DNA of 16,107 nt from Betaproteobacteria bacterium (lineage in GTDB: Bacteria; Pseudomonadota; Gammaproteobacteria; Burkholderiales; SG8-39): assembly GCA_009693435.1 (NCBI GenBank), contig SHXF01000095.1, positions 1 through 16,107 of the forward strand, in the 5' to 3' direction. The position numbers and the translations under genes were made by a program. The notes under the pieces were generated by a model, which ran no database searches, was not told the origin of the DNA, and saw only the letters and a list, made by a program, of their open reading frames with translations. Positions 1 through 7,047 of this stretch are shown here, one piece after another; within the stretch, counting starts at the first letter, position 1; each line of letters starts with the position of its first letter.

Positions 1-37
1 ATGTGGCTGGGCGTTATCTGCCTCTTTTAACACTGAC

Positions 38-146
38 CAGATTTCTTAGAGCGGAAATATTCGCCCTTTTGGGGAACGGGGCGCTCGCGAAAATCCTTTC
101 TGAACAATGACATCCTTTATGCGCAGATGGCTTAGAGCGGAGTTAT
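38..146. repeat. Two imperfect 23-bp direct repeats downstream of aroB
   Basis: Positions 38-60 and 124-146 match at 19 of 23 bases and share the exact 11-mer CTTAGAGCGGA (45-55 and 131-141). Their starts are 86 bp apart. They lie in the 175 bases beyond the aroB stop. I see no gene or convincing terminator in those bases. Their function is unknown, and they could be remnants of a local duplication. Confidence 0.4.
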
Positions 147-175
147 GGAGAACGCTGCGGGGCAGCATTTCAGGT

Positions 176-1261
176 TCAGCCAGTTATCGATGCTGTCAGT
201 GTCTCGAGCACCTTGGCGGTCGGTATGTCACTGCTGATCTTGGCGGCACCGAGGCGCTCCAATACGATAAATCGTAACCGGCCGTGCTCGATTTTCTTGT
301 CCACGCTCATCAACTGGAGCATGCGTTCCGGGGTAAGCCCGGACACGGTGGCAGGAAGCCCGGCGCGACGGATCAGGGCCACGATCCGGGCGTGCTCTTC
401 TGTTCCGATCATGCCCAACCGATGCGAGAGATCCGCCCCCATGGCCATGCCTGCCCCGACCGCCTCGCCGTGGAGAAATGTGCCATAGCCGAGTCCGGTT
501 TCTATGGCATGGCCGAACGTATGGCCGAAATTGAGGAGCGCCCGCGCACCTAGTTCTCGTTCATCCCCGGCAACGACTTCGGCCTTTATCTCGCACGATC
601 GCCGCACCGCGTGGGCCAATGCGTCTGCGTCGCGAGCCAGCAACCGCTCAATATTTGCCTCAAGCCATGCAAAGAATGCCTTGTCCAGAATAACGCCGTG
701 TTTGATTACTTCGGCCAGTCCCGCCTTTAGCTCACGCTCCGGGAGCGTCCTCAGGGTATCCATGTCGGCCAGCACCAGCTTCGGCTGGTAGAACGCCCCG
801 ATCATGTTTTTAGCGAAAGGATGATTGATAGCCGTCTTGCCCCCGACAGACGAATCGACCTGAGCGAGCAAGGTCGTGGGAATCTGTATGAAAGGAACGC
901 CGCGCTGATAAGTCGCCGCGGCAAATCCCGTGAGATCCCCGATAACTCCGCCTCCCAATGCGATAAGGGGCGTTTGGCGGTCGCAGCGCTGCGCGATGAG
1001 TGCATCGAATACGCAATTGAGTGTGGCCCAGTCCTTGTGTGCCTCGCCGTCCGGGACGACGATCCTGACCGTATCCAAGCCCGCCGCCGATAAGGTCTCG
1101 GAAAGCATTTCAAGGTACAACGGCGCAACGGTGGTGTTGGTAACGATTACAGCCCGGCGCCCGGTCAGTACCGATTTGACCAGATCGGCGCGCGCCAGCA
1201 ATCCCGTACCGATGTGAATCGGATAGGCGCGCTCGCCCAGCGCTACGCGGAGAGGTTGCAA
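176..1261 (-). CDS. aroB: 3-dehydroquinate synthase AroB
   Basis: Second step of the shikimate pathway: a cytoplasmic, NAD- and divalent-metal-dependent enzyme that converts DAHP to 3-dehydroquinate. The 361-residue product has the family's usual length. The NAD-binding segment [19 protein letters not shown] spans about 103-121, and [19 protein letters not shown] about 129-146. The expected metal ligands are present: Glu184 in AEVIKHG, His247 in NFGHTFGH and His264 in LHGEAV. The start is a TTG at 1261; a GGAGGG sequence 3-4 nt upstream supports it, and the N-terminus reads as a normal AroB. It overlaps the end of aroK by 19 nt, so the two are probably translationally coupled and cotranscribed. 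Family identification is secure; the start is likely. Confidence 0.97.
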   Translation of the reverse strand: MQPLRVALGERAYPIHIGTGLLARADLVKSVLTGRRAVIVTNTTVAPLYLEMLSETLSAAGLDTVRIVVPDGEAHKDWATLNCVFDALIAQRCDRQTPLIALGGGVIGDLTGFAAATYQRGVPFIQIPTTLLAQVDSSVGGKTAINHPFAKNMIGAFYQPKLVLADMDTLRTLPERELKAGLAEVIKHGVILDKAFFAWLEANIERLLARDADALAHAVRRSCEIKAEVVAGDERELGARALLNFGHTFGHAIETGLGYGTFLHGEAVGAGMAMGADLSHRLGMIGTEEHARIVALIRRAGLPATVSGLTPERMLQLMSVDKKIEHGRLRFIVLERLGAAKISSDIPTAKVLETLTASITG

Positions 1262-1776
1262 AGTCCCTCCAGCCGGGGCAATAACGCTCCCACCAGGTTG
1301 GTTGCGCTTTGCCGACCGGTATCGACGACGAGATCCGCAACCTCCCGATATAGCGGATCCCGCTGCTCGTACAACTGTTCCAGACGCACCCGTGGATCCT
1401 CCGTCTGCAACAACGGCCGGGTCCGGTCATGGCGCGTCCGCAGCCACAAGTCCTTCGGTTGGCCATGTAAATAGACGACGCAGCCGCGTGAGCTCAGGAT
1501 TTTGCGGTTCTTTGCCTCGATAACCGCGCCACCGCCGGTTGCGAGTACCAGATTATCCATCGCCGTCAGACGGTCCAGTGCTTCCGTCTCGCGCTTGCGG
1601 AAGCCGGCTTCGCCTTCGATCTCGAAGATCACGGAGATGCGTACACCGGTCCTCGTTTCGATTTCCTGGTCGGAATCCAGAAATGTCCTGCCAAGACGCG
1701 CGGCCAGCGCCCGGCCGACCGTGGTCTTCCCTGCCCCCATCATGCCGACCAGGAATATGTTATTCGAAGGTGTCAC
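1243..1776 (-). CDS. aroK: Shikimate kinase AroK
   Basis: Phosphorylates shikimate with ATP in the cytoplasm, the fifth step of the shikimate pathway. Taking the GTG at 1776 as start gives 177 residues, the usual size. The Walker A motif GMMGAGKT is at 11-18. Asp34/Asp36 in FLDSD, Arg60 in GFRKRE and the GGGA motif at 81-84 form the shikimate site. The lid arginine is in RPLL at 120-123, and an RDPLY motif sits at 139-143. The frame stays open upstream to a TTG at 1857, but that codon lies inside the T-tract of the pilQ terminator and the extra 27 residues resemble nothing in the family, so I reject it. No Shine-Dalgarno sequence precedes the GTG; an extended -10 promoter sits just ahead of it. 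aroB follows with an overlap. Confidence 0.95.
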   Translation of the reverse strand: MTPSNNIFLVGMMGAGKTTVGRALAARLGRTFLDSDQEIETRTGVRISVIFEIEGEAGFRKRETEALDRLTAMDNLVLATGGGAVIEAKNRKILSSRGCVVYLHGQPKDLWLRTRHDRTRPLLQTEDPRVRLEQLYEQRDPLYREVADLVVDTGRQSATNLVGALLPRLEGLCNLSA

Positions 1777-1782
1777 AGAATT

Positions 1783-1791
1783 ATTGTAGCA
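1783..1791 (-). promoter_or_regulatory. Extended -10 promoter for aroK-aroB
   Basis: On the minus strand TGCTACAAT matches the extended -10 form TGnTATAAT with one mismatch. Six bases separate it from the GTG at 1776, so the normal start-site distance places +1 on the start codon itself. No -35 match is visible at 17-18 bp, as is common for extended -10 promoters. The pilQ terminator upstream makes a separate aroK promoter necessary. This is inferred from motif and position only. Confidence 0.5.
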
Positions 1792-1855
1792 ACCCGATGG
1801 TGGACGAATGCGGCGAGGCGTCCCGGAATCACGATGCAGACCAAGGGCGAAGGAC

Positions 1856-1883
1856 AAAAAAGGCCGTCCGGAGACGGCCTTTT
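1856..1883 (-). terminator. Rho-independent terminator of pilMNOPQ
   Basis: A perfect 10-bp stem (AAAAGGCCGT / ACGGCCTTTT, arms at 1874-1883 and 1858-1867) encloses a 6-nt loop. Read on the minus strand, the right arm continues into a run of six T (1861-1856). It begins 13 nt after the pilQ stop. On the plus strand it has only four T, so it favours the minus direction. Confidence 0.92.
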
Positions 1884-1896
1884 CAATGCGAAAATC

Positions 1897-4005
1897 TCAG
1901 CGCTGCCCGAGACGGTCCTGCACCATACGAGGCGTTATGAACACCAGCAACTCGGTCTTATTGTCGCGCCGTGCGGTGTTCTTGAACAGATTGCCGAACC
2001 ATGGCAGGTCGCTTAACACCGGCACACCCGTCCTCGTGGTGCTGGTGTCCTGAGTGTAGATGCCACCGATCACCACCGTGCCGCCATTTTCCACCAGCAC
2101 TTCGGTCTTGACGTGCTTGGTGTCGATCGTGACGCCGCCCGCGAGGACCTGGCCCACCGCATCCTTGTTGATATCAAGCGTCATGATGATGTTGCCGTCC
2201 GGCGTGACCTGCGGCTTAACCTTCATGGCAAGCACTGCCTTGCGGAAGGACACAGATGTCGCGCCGCTGGAGGTCGACTGCTGGTAGGGTATTTCCGTTC
2301 CCTGTTCGATCAGGGCTTCGACATTGTCGGCGGTCAAAACGCGCGGACTGGATATGATCTTGCCTTTTCCATCCTGTTCCAGCGCGGAGATTTCGAGATT
2401 CAGAAACCTCGTCGCCGCCTGGTTGAACAGGATCAGCGAGAACTGCCCCGGCGTCGAGAAACCGCTGACTGCCGTGGCAGGCAGGTTCACCGACATCGAA
2501 TCCCCGAAAAAATTGGGAACAGGCGAGGCGATCTGGTTACCAAAGCCAGTACTTGCGAGACCGCCGCCGACAATGGTTCTGATACTCCTGTCGCCCAGAG
2601 TTGTCCTGCTGGCAGCGGCGTTGTAGCCTAATCGCGCTCCGAGGTTTTTCGAAAACACGTCATTCGCTTCGACAATGCGCGCTTCTATCAGTACCTGGCG
2701 GACCGGAATATCGACTTTGAGAATTAGCCGGCGAATTTCGTCCAGCTTGGAAGGGACATCCTGAATGAACATCTGGTTTGTCCGCGGATCCCATATGGCG
2801 CTACCGCGCTTGGACAGAATACGCTGCTTGTCGTCCGTGAGGATTTTTGCAAAGGTGTCCGCCTTTGCGTAATTGAGCTGGAAGGTTTCCGTTCGTACAG
2901 GCTCGAGTTCGATGATCTGCGCCTGCGACTCGAGCGCCAGTTTTTCCTTGGTCGCCAGTTCATCGCGCGGCGCGATCCATACCACGCTGCCGTTCTTGCG
3001 CATGTCCAGACCCCGGGTCTGCAGAATGATGTCGAGCGCCTGGTCCCAGGGCACGTCCTTCAGCCGCAAGGTCAGCGCGCCCTGAACGGTATCGCTGGTA
3101 ATGATGTTCAGGTCGGTGAAGTCCGCGATCACGTTGAGGACGCTGCGCACCTCGACGTTCTGGAAATTGAGTGATAGCTTTTCGCCGCTGTACCCGCCCT
3201 TGCTGCCTTGCACCAGCTTGTTCGGGTCGTACTGGATCGGTTTGACTTCGATCACGAACTGCGTTTCAGTCTGATAGGCATTGTGCTCCCACAGGCCGCG
3301 CGGCTCGATGACCATACGCACGTTTTCGCCCTGTGTGAAAGTGCTGATGTTTTGTACCGGCGTGGCGAAATCCAGCACGTCCAGCCGGCGGCGCAATGAA
3401 TCAGGCAGCGTGGTCTTGAGGAATTCGACAACCAGGGTCTGTCCCTGCTGTCTTATGTCGATACCAGTCGAAGCATCCGACAAGTCCACCACTATCCTGC
3501 CTTCGCCCAGCTGGCCGCGGCGAAAATTGATGTCTTTCAATGCATGTGACCGGTCTGCGGTTCCTTCAGCGAAGCGCGACATGGCTCCAGCAGACGATTT
3601 CGCGATCGCTGCCCCGGCTAGCGTGATAACCAGATTGCGGCCGCTTACCGCGCTCTGGTACTGAACCAGGTTACGAAGGTTCAGCACGATCCGCGCCCGA
3701 TCACCTGACTGGACTATGTTCACCGAGCGCAGTTCGCCCTCACCGACATCGATGGAGTTTCGGCCCAAACCGTTGGCGGTTCCCGGAAAATCGAACGCGA
3801 TCCTTGCAGGATTGGTGACAGTGAAACTGGCCGGCGGTGCTGTCATCGGCGCTTTCATGGTGATGCGAAGCTCGACCTGCCCGCCCATCTGCACCACGTT
3901 GAAGGATTCAATGGCGTTTTGCTGCCCCCATGCGGCCTGCGAGAGCGCGACAAATCCCACGGCTGCAAACACCAGCCCGCGGCAAGCTCGTTTTATGCTA
4001 ATCAT
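1897..4005 (-). CDS. pilQ: Type IV pilus secretin PilQ
   Basis: Outer-membrane secretin that forms the channel through which the type IV pilus leaves the cell. The product is 702 residues. A signal peptide covers about 1-28 (hydrophobic core LVFAAVGFVAL, cleavage near AWGQQ). Two AMIN-like peptidoglycan-binding regions follow at about 32-130 and 157-256. An STN/N0 domain lies at about 276-346, an N1-type secretin_N region at about 372-435, and the secretin core at about 436-695. The core includes ISSPRVLTADNVEALIEQGT at 551-570 and the C-terminal VPVLSDLPWFGNLFK at 661-675. The ATG at 4005 overlaps the pilP stop as ATGA. The frame is open 17 codons further upstream inside pilP, but only this start gives a proper signal peptide. 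It is last in the operon, followed by a terminator. Confidence 0.97.
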   Translation of the reverse strand: MISIKRACRGLVFAAVGFVALSQAAWGQQNAIESFNVVQMGGQVELRITMKAPMTAPPASFTVTNPARIAFDFPGTANGLGRNSIDVGEGELRSVNIVQSGDRARIVLNLRNLVQYQSAVSGRNLVITLAGAAIAKSSAGAMSRFAEGTADRSHALKDINFRRGQLGEGRIVVDLSDASTGIDIRQQGQTLVVEFLKTTLPDSLRRRLDVLDFATPVQNISTFTQGENVRMVIEPRGLWEHNAYQTETQFVIEVKPIQYDPNKLVQGSKGGYSGEKLSLNFQNVEVRSVLNVIADFTDLNIITSDTVQGALTLRLKDVPWDQALDIILQTRGLDMRKNGSVVWIAPRDELATKEKLALESQAQIIELEPVRTETFQLNYAKADTFAKILTDDKQRILSKRGSAIWDPRTNQMFIQDVPSKLDEIRRLILKVDIPVRQVLIEARIVEANDVFSKNLGARLGYNAAASRTTLGDRSIRTIVGGGLASTGFGNQIASPVPNFFGDSMSVNLPATAVSGFSTPGQFSLILFNQAATRFLNLEISALEQDGKGKIISSPRVLTADNVEALIEQGTEIPYQQSTSSGATSVSFRKAVLAMKVKPQVTPDGNIIMTLDINKDAVGQVLAGGVTIDTKHVKTEVLVENGGTVVIGGIYTQDTSTTRTGVPVLSDLPWFGNLFKNTARRDNKTELLVFITPRMVQDRLGQR

Positions 4006-4529
4006 TTTCCACCCCCGGCCTCTTGAAGCTGCAGCGTACCCTGGCGCTCGGTCCATTCGCCTTCGGCATCCTGGACGAGCTCGCGGAGCTGAATCTCATT
4101 ATCGGAAATACCCGTGATCAGCCCGAAGTTCTGGCCGAGGTAACTTCCCACCTTGACCCGATACAGACTGGCATCGGCTTTTATCAGGGCGGAGTAAGTC
4201 TTGCCCTGCTGCAGGACGCCGACCATCTTGAGTGTCTCGATCGGGAAAGTCTCGAGAGGCTCCTTCGGACGTTCTGTGTCCGGCTTGAGCTTGTTGGTTG
4301 TGGGGCCCCCGGTCTTGGTGACCAGTTCTATCTTGGCCGGCCCGAACGGATCCGGCATGTCGGCAGCCTGGTAAGCCACCGGCTCGTAGGGCTTCACCAC
4401 CGGCAGGGGATCGATGCGTCCGCGCAGGTCCTTGGTGAGGGTCTTCAACTCTTCTTTCAGGTCGCTATGCTCCTCGCCCCCGCAAGCCGCAAGCGCGATC
4501 CCCATAAGGATGATTGCAAGCCGTTTCAT
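4002..4529 (-). CDS. pilP: Type IV pilus assembly lipoprotein PilP
   Basis: Inner-membrane lipoprotein that links the PilN/PilO dimer to the periplasmic domains of the PilQ secretin. It has 175 residues, normal for the family. The signal sequence ends in the lipobox LAAC, with Cys16 as the predicted lipidated residue. A flexible, Pro/Lys-rich stretch covers about 40-95 with the conserved MPDPFGPAKIE segment at about 58-68. A compact C-terminal beta domain (about 96-170, starting FPIETLKMVGVL) follows; in the family this part binds the secretin. Its ATG overlaps the pilO stop and its stop overlaps the pilQ start, both as ATGA, consistent with coupled translation. Confidence 0.96.
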   Translation of the reverse strand: MKRLAIILMGIALAACGGEEHSDLKEELKTLTKDLRGRIDPLPVVKPYEPVAYQAADMPDPFGPAKIELVTKTGGPTTNKLKPDTERPKEPLETFPIETLKMVGVLQQGKTYSALIKADASLYRVKVGSYLGQNFGLITGISDNEIQLRELVQDAEGEWTERQGTLQLQEAGGGK

Positions 4530-5161
4530 TTCTTGCCAGCCTTGGGTCCCTTGGCGGCCCTGCGCTGCGCCGACACTTCATCGTCGTCCAGATAACGGAA
4601 TGTCTTTGCCGTTGCTTCCAGCGCCAGCCCGTCCTTGCTTGTCGCGAGGGACAGGTCGTTGAGGGTAACGATACGCGAAAGGCCGCCGATATCGCTCGCG
4701 AACTGACCAACGTCATGGTATGTCCCGTTGATCCTCAACTGGATGGGAAGTTCGGCGTAGAACTCCCGCAGCGTTTCCTGGGCTGCAGGCTTGAACAGCT
4801 CGAACTGCAATCCGCGACCAAGCCCCGCCTGATTGATGTCGACCAACAGTGCTTCCATCTGCGACTTGTTGGGCAACTGCTTGAGCAGCGCGCCGAATGA
4901 ACTTTCTATCTCGCGAACCTGCTGGCGGTGAAGGTCGAGATTCACAGCCTGCTGTTTTTTCTTTACGTATTCTTCCTTGAGCTTGACTTCCTCGACCTGG
5001 CCGGAATCCAGGGAGTCCATCTGCCCCTGCCAGTCACCGACGAATCCACCGGCGATCAATGCTATGAACAGAACGAGCAATGCCAAGCCCTTCGGCAACG
5101 CCGGCCAGGTGCCGGGATCCTTGAAATTGAGATTCTTGAATTGATCGAGAATTTGCTTCAT
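4526..5161 (-). CDS. pilO: Type IV pilus inner-membrane protein PilO
   Basis: Bitopic inner-membrane protein that pairs with PilN and contacts PilP in the alignment subcomplex. It has 211 residues: a short cytoplasmic N-terminus, one membrane segment at about 24-43 (GLALLVLFIALIAGGFVG), a charged coiled-coil stretch at about 50-95, then a periplasmic ferredoxin-like region. The family pattern GLQFELFKPA...EFYAELPIQLRINGTYHDVGQF falls in roughly 115-155. The C-terminus is a basic tail, AAKGPKAGKK. It starts at ATG 5161, 6 nt after the pilN stop, with AAGGG about 10 nt upstream inside the end of pilN. Confidence 0.96.
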   Translation of the reverse strand: MKQILDQFKNLNFKDPGTWPALPKGLALLVLFIALIAGGFVGDWQGQMDSLDSGQVEEVKLKEEYVKKKQQAVNLDLHRQQVREIESSFGALLKQLPNKSQMEALLVDINQAGLGRGLQFELFKPAAQETLREFYAELPIQLRINGTYHDVGQFASDIGGLSRIVTLNDLSLATSKDGLALEATAKTFRYLDDDEVSAQRRAAKGPKAGKK

Positions 5162-5167
5162 TTCGAA

Positions 5168-5797
5168 TCAACCCTTCTTGGCGGCGGCATCGGCCGCCTT
5201 TCCTGCCTTGGCGCCGTCTTTTCCAGCCTTGCCCGCATCTTTTTCGTCAGATTGCGTCGGCTGAAGACTGACATTCATCGTGAATTCCGACACTCGCTTG
5301 TTGTTCACCGTCGCAGCCTTGATTTCCACCAGGTCCGGGTTCTGCAGGTAGGGCGACGCGCTGAAATTGCGCATCAGAGTCGAAACGCGCGCGTTGTTTT
5401 GGGCATATCCGACGAGATTAATGCGCAATCCGGTCTGCTTGACAGTTCTCAAGTACACGCCGTCGGGGACTTGCCGAACCAGTTGCTCCAGAAGATGAAC
5501 CGACTGGGCACGATCGGATTGCAGTCTCTCGATCACCTGCTTTCGCGCCAGGAGCGCCGCAATCTCGTCTTTCAACTTCTTGATCTCGTCGATTTCCTTC
5601 TCCAGCCGCGCGTTTTCTTTTTTCAGAAAATCGTTACGGTCGTTCTGGATTGAAAGGTGGGCGGCAAATATGCCGTGAACCAGGATCACTATTGCGACCG
5701 CCAGCACGCTGACCATGCCGGCAAGTATTCCAAGCTGCTTGCGCTGCGCGCGCCGGCGGGCATCGCGCCAGGGCAACAGATTGATGCGCAGGCTCAC
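5168..5797 (-). CDS. pilN: Type IV pilus inner-membrane protein PilN
   Basis: Bitopic partner of PilO. Its cytoplasmic N-terminal motif INLLPWR (about 5-11) is the known binding peptide for PilM. A membrane segment lies at about 23-45 and a coiled coil at about 52-95. A periplasmic domain containing VPDGVYLRTVKQTGLRINLVG follows. The last 25 or so residues are a Lys/Ala/Gly-rich low-complexity tail, longer than I expect for the family. The start is a GTG at 5797 overlapping the pilM stop as GTGA; GGAGG at 5806-5810, 8 nt upstream within pilM, supports it. The product is 209 residues. Confidence 0.96.
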   Translation of the reverse strand: MSLRINLLPWRDARRRAQRKQLGILAGMVSVLAVAIVILVHGIFAAHLSIQNDRNDFLKKENARLEKEIDEIKKLKDEIAALLARKQVIERLQSDRAQSVHLLEQLVRQVPDGVYLRTVKQTGLRINLVGYAQNNARVSTLMRNFSASPYLQNPDLVEIKAATVNNKRVSEFTMNVSLQPTQSDEKDAGKAGKDGAKAGKAADAAAKKG

Positions 5798-6867
5798 GAG
5801 TCAAACCTCCGCATTGCCAGACCGCAGGCAACCATAAGGGACGGTGCATCCGTTACCAGTTTCTTCAGCTGGATGCGCGGTGAAATTGACATGCTGGCAA
5901 AGGGGTTTGCCACGAGCGTGTTGACCTGTGTCCGGGTGGTCACGACCTCGTCCATGCCGGGAATGACCGCCGATCCCCCCATGAGAAGAATGTGTTCGAT
6001 ACTGTTAAATTGGGACGAGGTGAAGAAGAATTGCATGGCGCGCTGCACTTCCAGCGCCGCCGCCTCCATGAACGGTTGCAGCACTTCCGTTTCGTAGTTC
6101 TCGGGCAATCCTCCCGAACGCTTTGCCGCCTCCGCCTCCTCCAGGCTCATGCCGTATTGCCGCATGATGTCCTGCGTAAGCTGTACCCCTCCAAAAGCCT
6201 GTTCGCGCGTGTAAATGGACTGATCGTTGCGCAAAACGGTGATATTCATGACTTGGGCACCGATATCCACCAGCGCCACGTTCTGGTCATGCCCGTCATC
6301 CGGGAACTGTTTCTTGATCAAGTCGAAAGACGTTTGCATGGCATAGGATTCCACGTCCATGACCAGTGCCTTCAACCCGGCAGCCTCTGCCACCGCGACC
6401 CGGTCCTCGACTTTTTCCTTGCGCGACGCCGCAATCAGAACCTCAACTTCCTCCGGATTCGACGGCGCCGGCCCCACCACCTGGAAGTCAAGGTTCACCT
6501 CTTCCAGCGCAAACGGGATGTACTGGTTCGCCTCCGACTCCACCTGCAGTTCCAGTTCCTCTTCCCGCAGACCCGCTGGGACGACAATTTTCTTGGTTAT
6601 CACTGCGGCGGTGGGAAGCGCCATGGCAACATTCTTGGTGCGGGTCGCCAGTTTTTTCCAGGCACGCTGGATTGTTTCAACAACCTGCTCCAGATTGGTG
6701 ATATTGCCGTCCACCACCGCATCCTTTGGCAGCGATTCGATGGCATAGCGCTCAACCCGCCGGACGCCCTTTCCAGCATCGACAATTTCCACCATCTTCA
6801 CCGACGAAGAACTGATGTCCATGCCGAACAAAGGAGGAGACTTGGGCTTGAAGATATCGAGCTGCAA
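5794..6867 (-). CDS. pilM: Type IV pilus assembly protein PilM (actin-like)
   Basis: Cytoplasmic actin-like ATP-binding protein that docks on the PilN N-terminus and connects the assembly ATPases with the envelope complex. It has 357 residues, as usual. The phosphate-1 type loop GMDISSSSVK is at 15-24, the second nucleotide loop ALVDIGAQVMNITV at 198-211, and the adenosine-type motif ILLMGGSAVIPGM at 293-305. The start is a TTG at 6867. AAAGGA 9 nt upstream supports it, and the preceding region is the divergent promoter. It is the first gene of pilMNOPQ. An in-frame ATG at residue 16 would cut into the first nucleotide loop, so it is unlikely. Confidence 0.96.
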   Translation of the reverse strand: MQLDIFKPKSPPLFGMDISSSSVKMVEIVDAGKGVRRVERYAIESLPKDAVVDGNITNLEQVVETIQRAWKKLATRTKNVAMALPTAAVITKKIVVPAGLREEELELQVESEANQYIPFALEEVNLDFQVVGPAPSNPEEVEVLIAASRKEKVEDRVAVAEAAGLKALVMDVESYAMQTSFDLIKKQFPDDGHDQNVALVDIGAQVMNITVLRNDQSIYTREQAFGGVQLTQDIMRQYGMSLEEAEAAKRSGGLPENYETEVLQPFMEAAALEVQRAMQFFFTSSQFNSIEHILLMGGSAVIPGMDEVVTTRTQVNTLVANPFASMSISPRIQLKKLVTDAPSLMVACGLAMRRFDS

Positions 6868-6907
6868 ACCGAAAATTCCTTTCAGTTATGGCCGCTTAGG
6901 TGCATAA

Positions 6908-6937
6908 AGTATAATCTACGTTAAATGCTAGCAACAA
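6908..6937 (-). promoter_or_regulatory. Candidate sigma-70 promoter for pilMNOPQ
   Basis: On the minus strand TATACT (6913-6908) makes a good -10 hexamer. TTGTTG at 18-bp spacing or TTGCTA at 15-bp spacing could be a weak -35. Transcription would start near 6901, leaving a leader of about 34 nt that contains the AAAGGA ribosome site of pilM. The -35 is poor, so strength may depend on a regulator. No sigma-54 consensus (GG-N10-GC type) was noticed. Confidence 0.45.
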
Positions 6938-6987
6938 CTCCACACCCTGTAAAGCAAATTTTTCAGGCACATAATATTAACGCTTGG

Positions 6988-7006
6988 GCGCCAGTTCTGC
7001 GCCAGT
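6988..7006. promoter_or_regulatory. Direct repeat with 11-bp period in the mrcA promoter
   Basis: GCGCCAGT occurs exactly at 6988-6995 and 6999-7006, one helical turn apart. The second copy ends 3 bp before the mrcA -10. It takes the place where a -35 element would lie. This layout resembles binding sites of OmpR/PhoB-type response regulators in spacing only; the regulator is unknown. The same bases also form a 5-bp inverted repeat GGCGC/GCGCC with a 7-nt gap. Confidence 0.4.
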
Positions 7007-7009
7007 CCG

Positions 7010-7015
7010 TATAAT
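7010..7015 (+). promoter_or_regulatory. -10 element of the mrcA promoter
   Basis: A perfect TATAAT. No good -35 is found at 16-18 bp; TTGGGC lies 20 bp upstream. Expected transcription start is near 7021-7023, giving a leader of about 25 nt before the ATG at 7048. The promoter overlaps an upstream in-frame TTG at 7015, which argues against that codon as the mrcA start. Confidence 0.6.
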
Positions 7016-7047
7016 TGCATCGGACTCACACGATCGAAAGCCTTCAA

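Noticed and set aside
62..83. Hairpin CGCCC / GGGCG as a terminator downstream of aroB
   Set aside because: Only 5 bp with a long loop and no T-run on either strand.
27..113. Small minus-strand frame of 28 codons downstream of aroB
   Set aside because: Its ATG has the purine-rich AAAGG directly against it, too close to work, and the peptide resembles nothing I recognise.
1777..1857. N-terminal extension of AroK to a TTG at 1857
   Set aside because: The codon lies in the T-tract of the pilQ terminator and the extra residues do not fit the shikimate kinase family.
4006..4056. N-terminal extension of PilQ by 17 residues
   Set aside because: It would bury the signal peptide behind a charged stretch within pilP; the ATGA-overlapping start gives a normal signal sequence.
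7015..7047. TTG start for PBP1a at 7015
   Set aside because: The TTG begins on the last base of the TATAAT -10 element and upstream of the expected transcription start.
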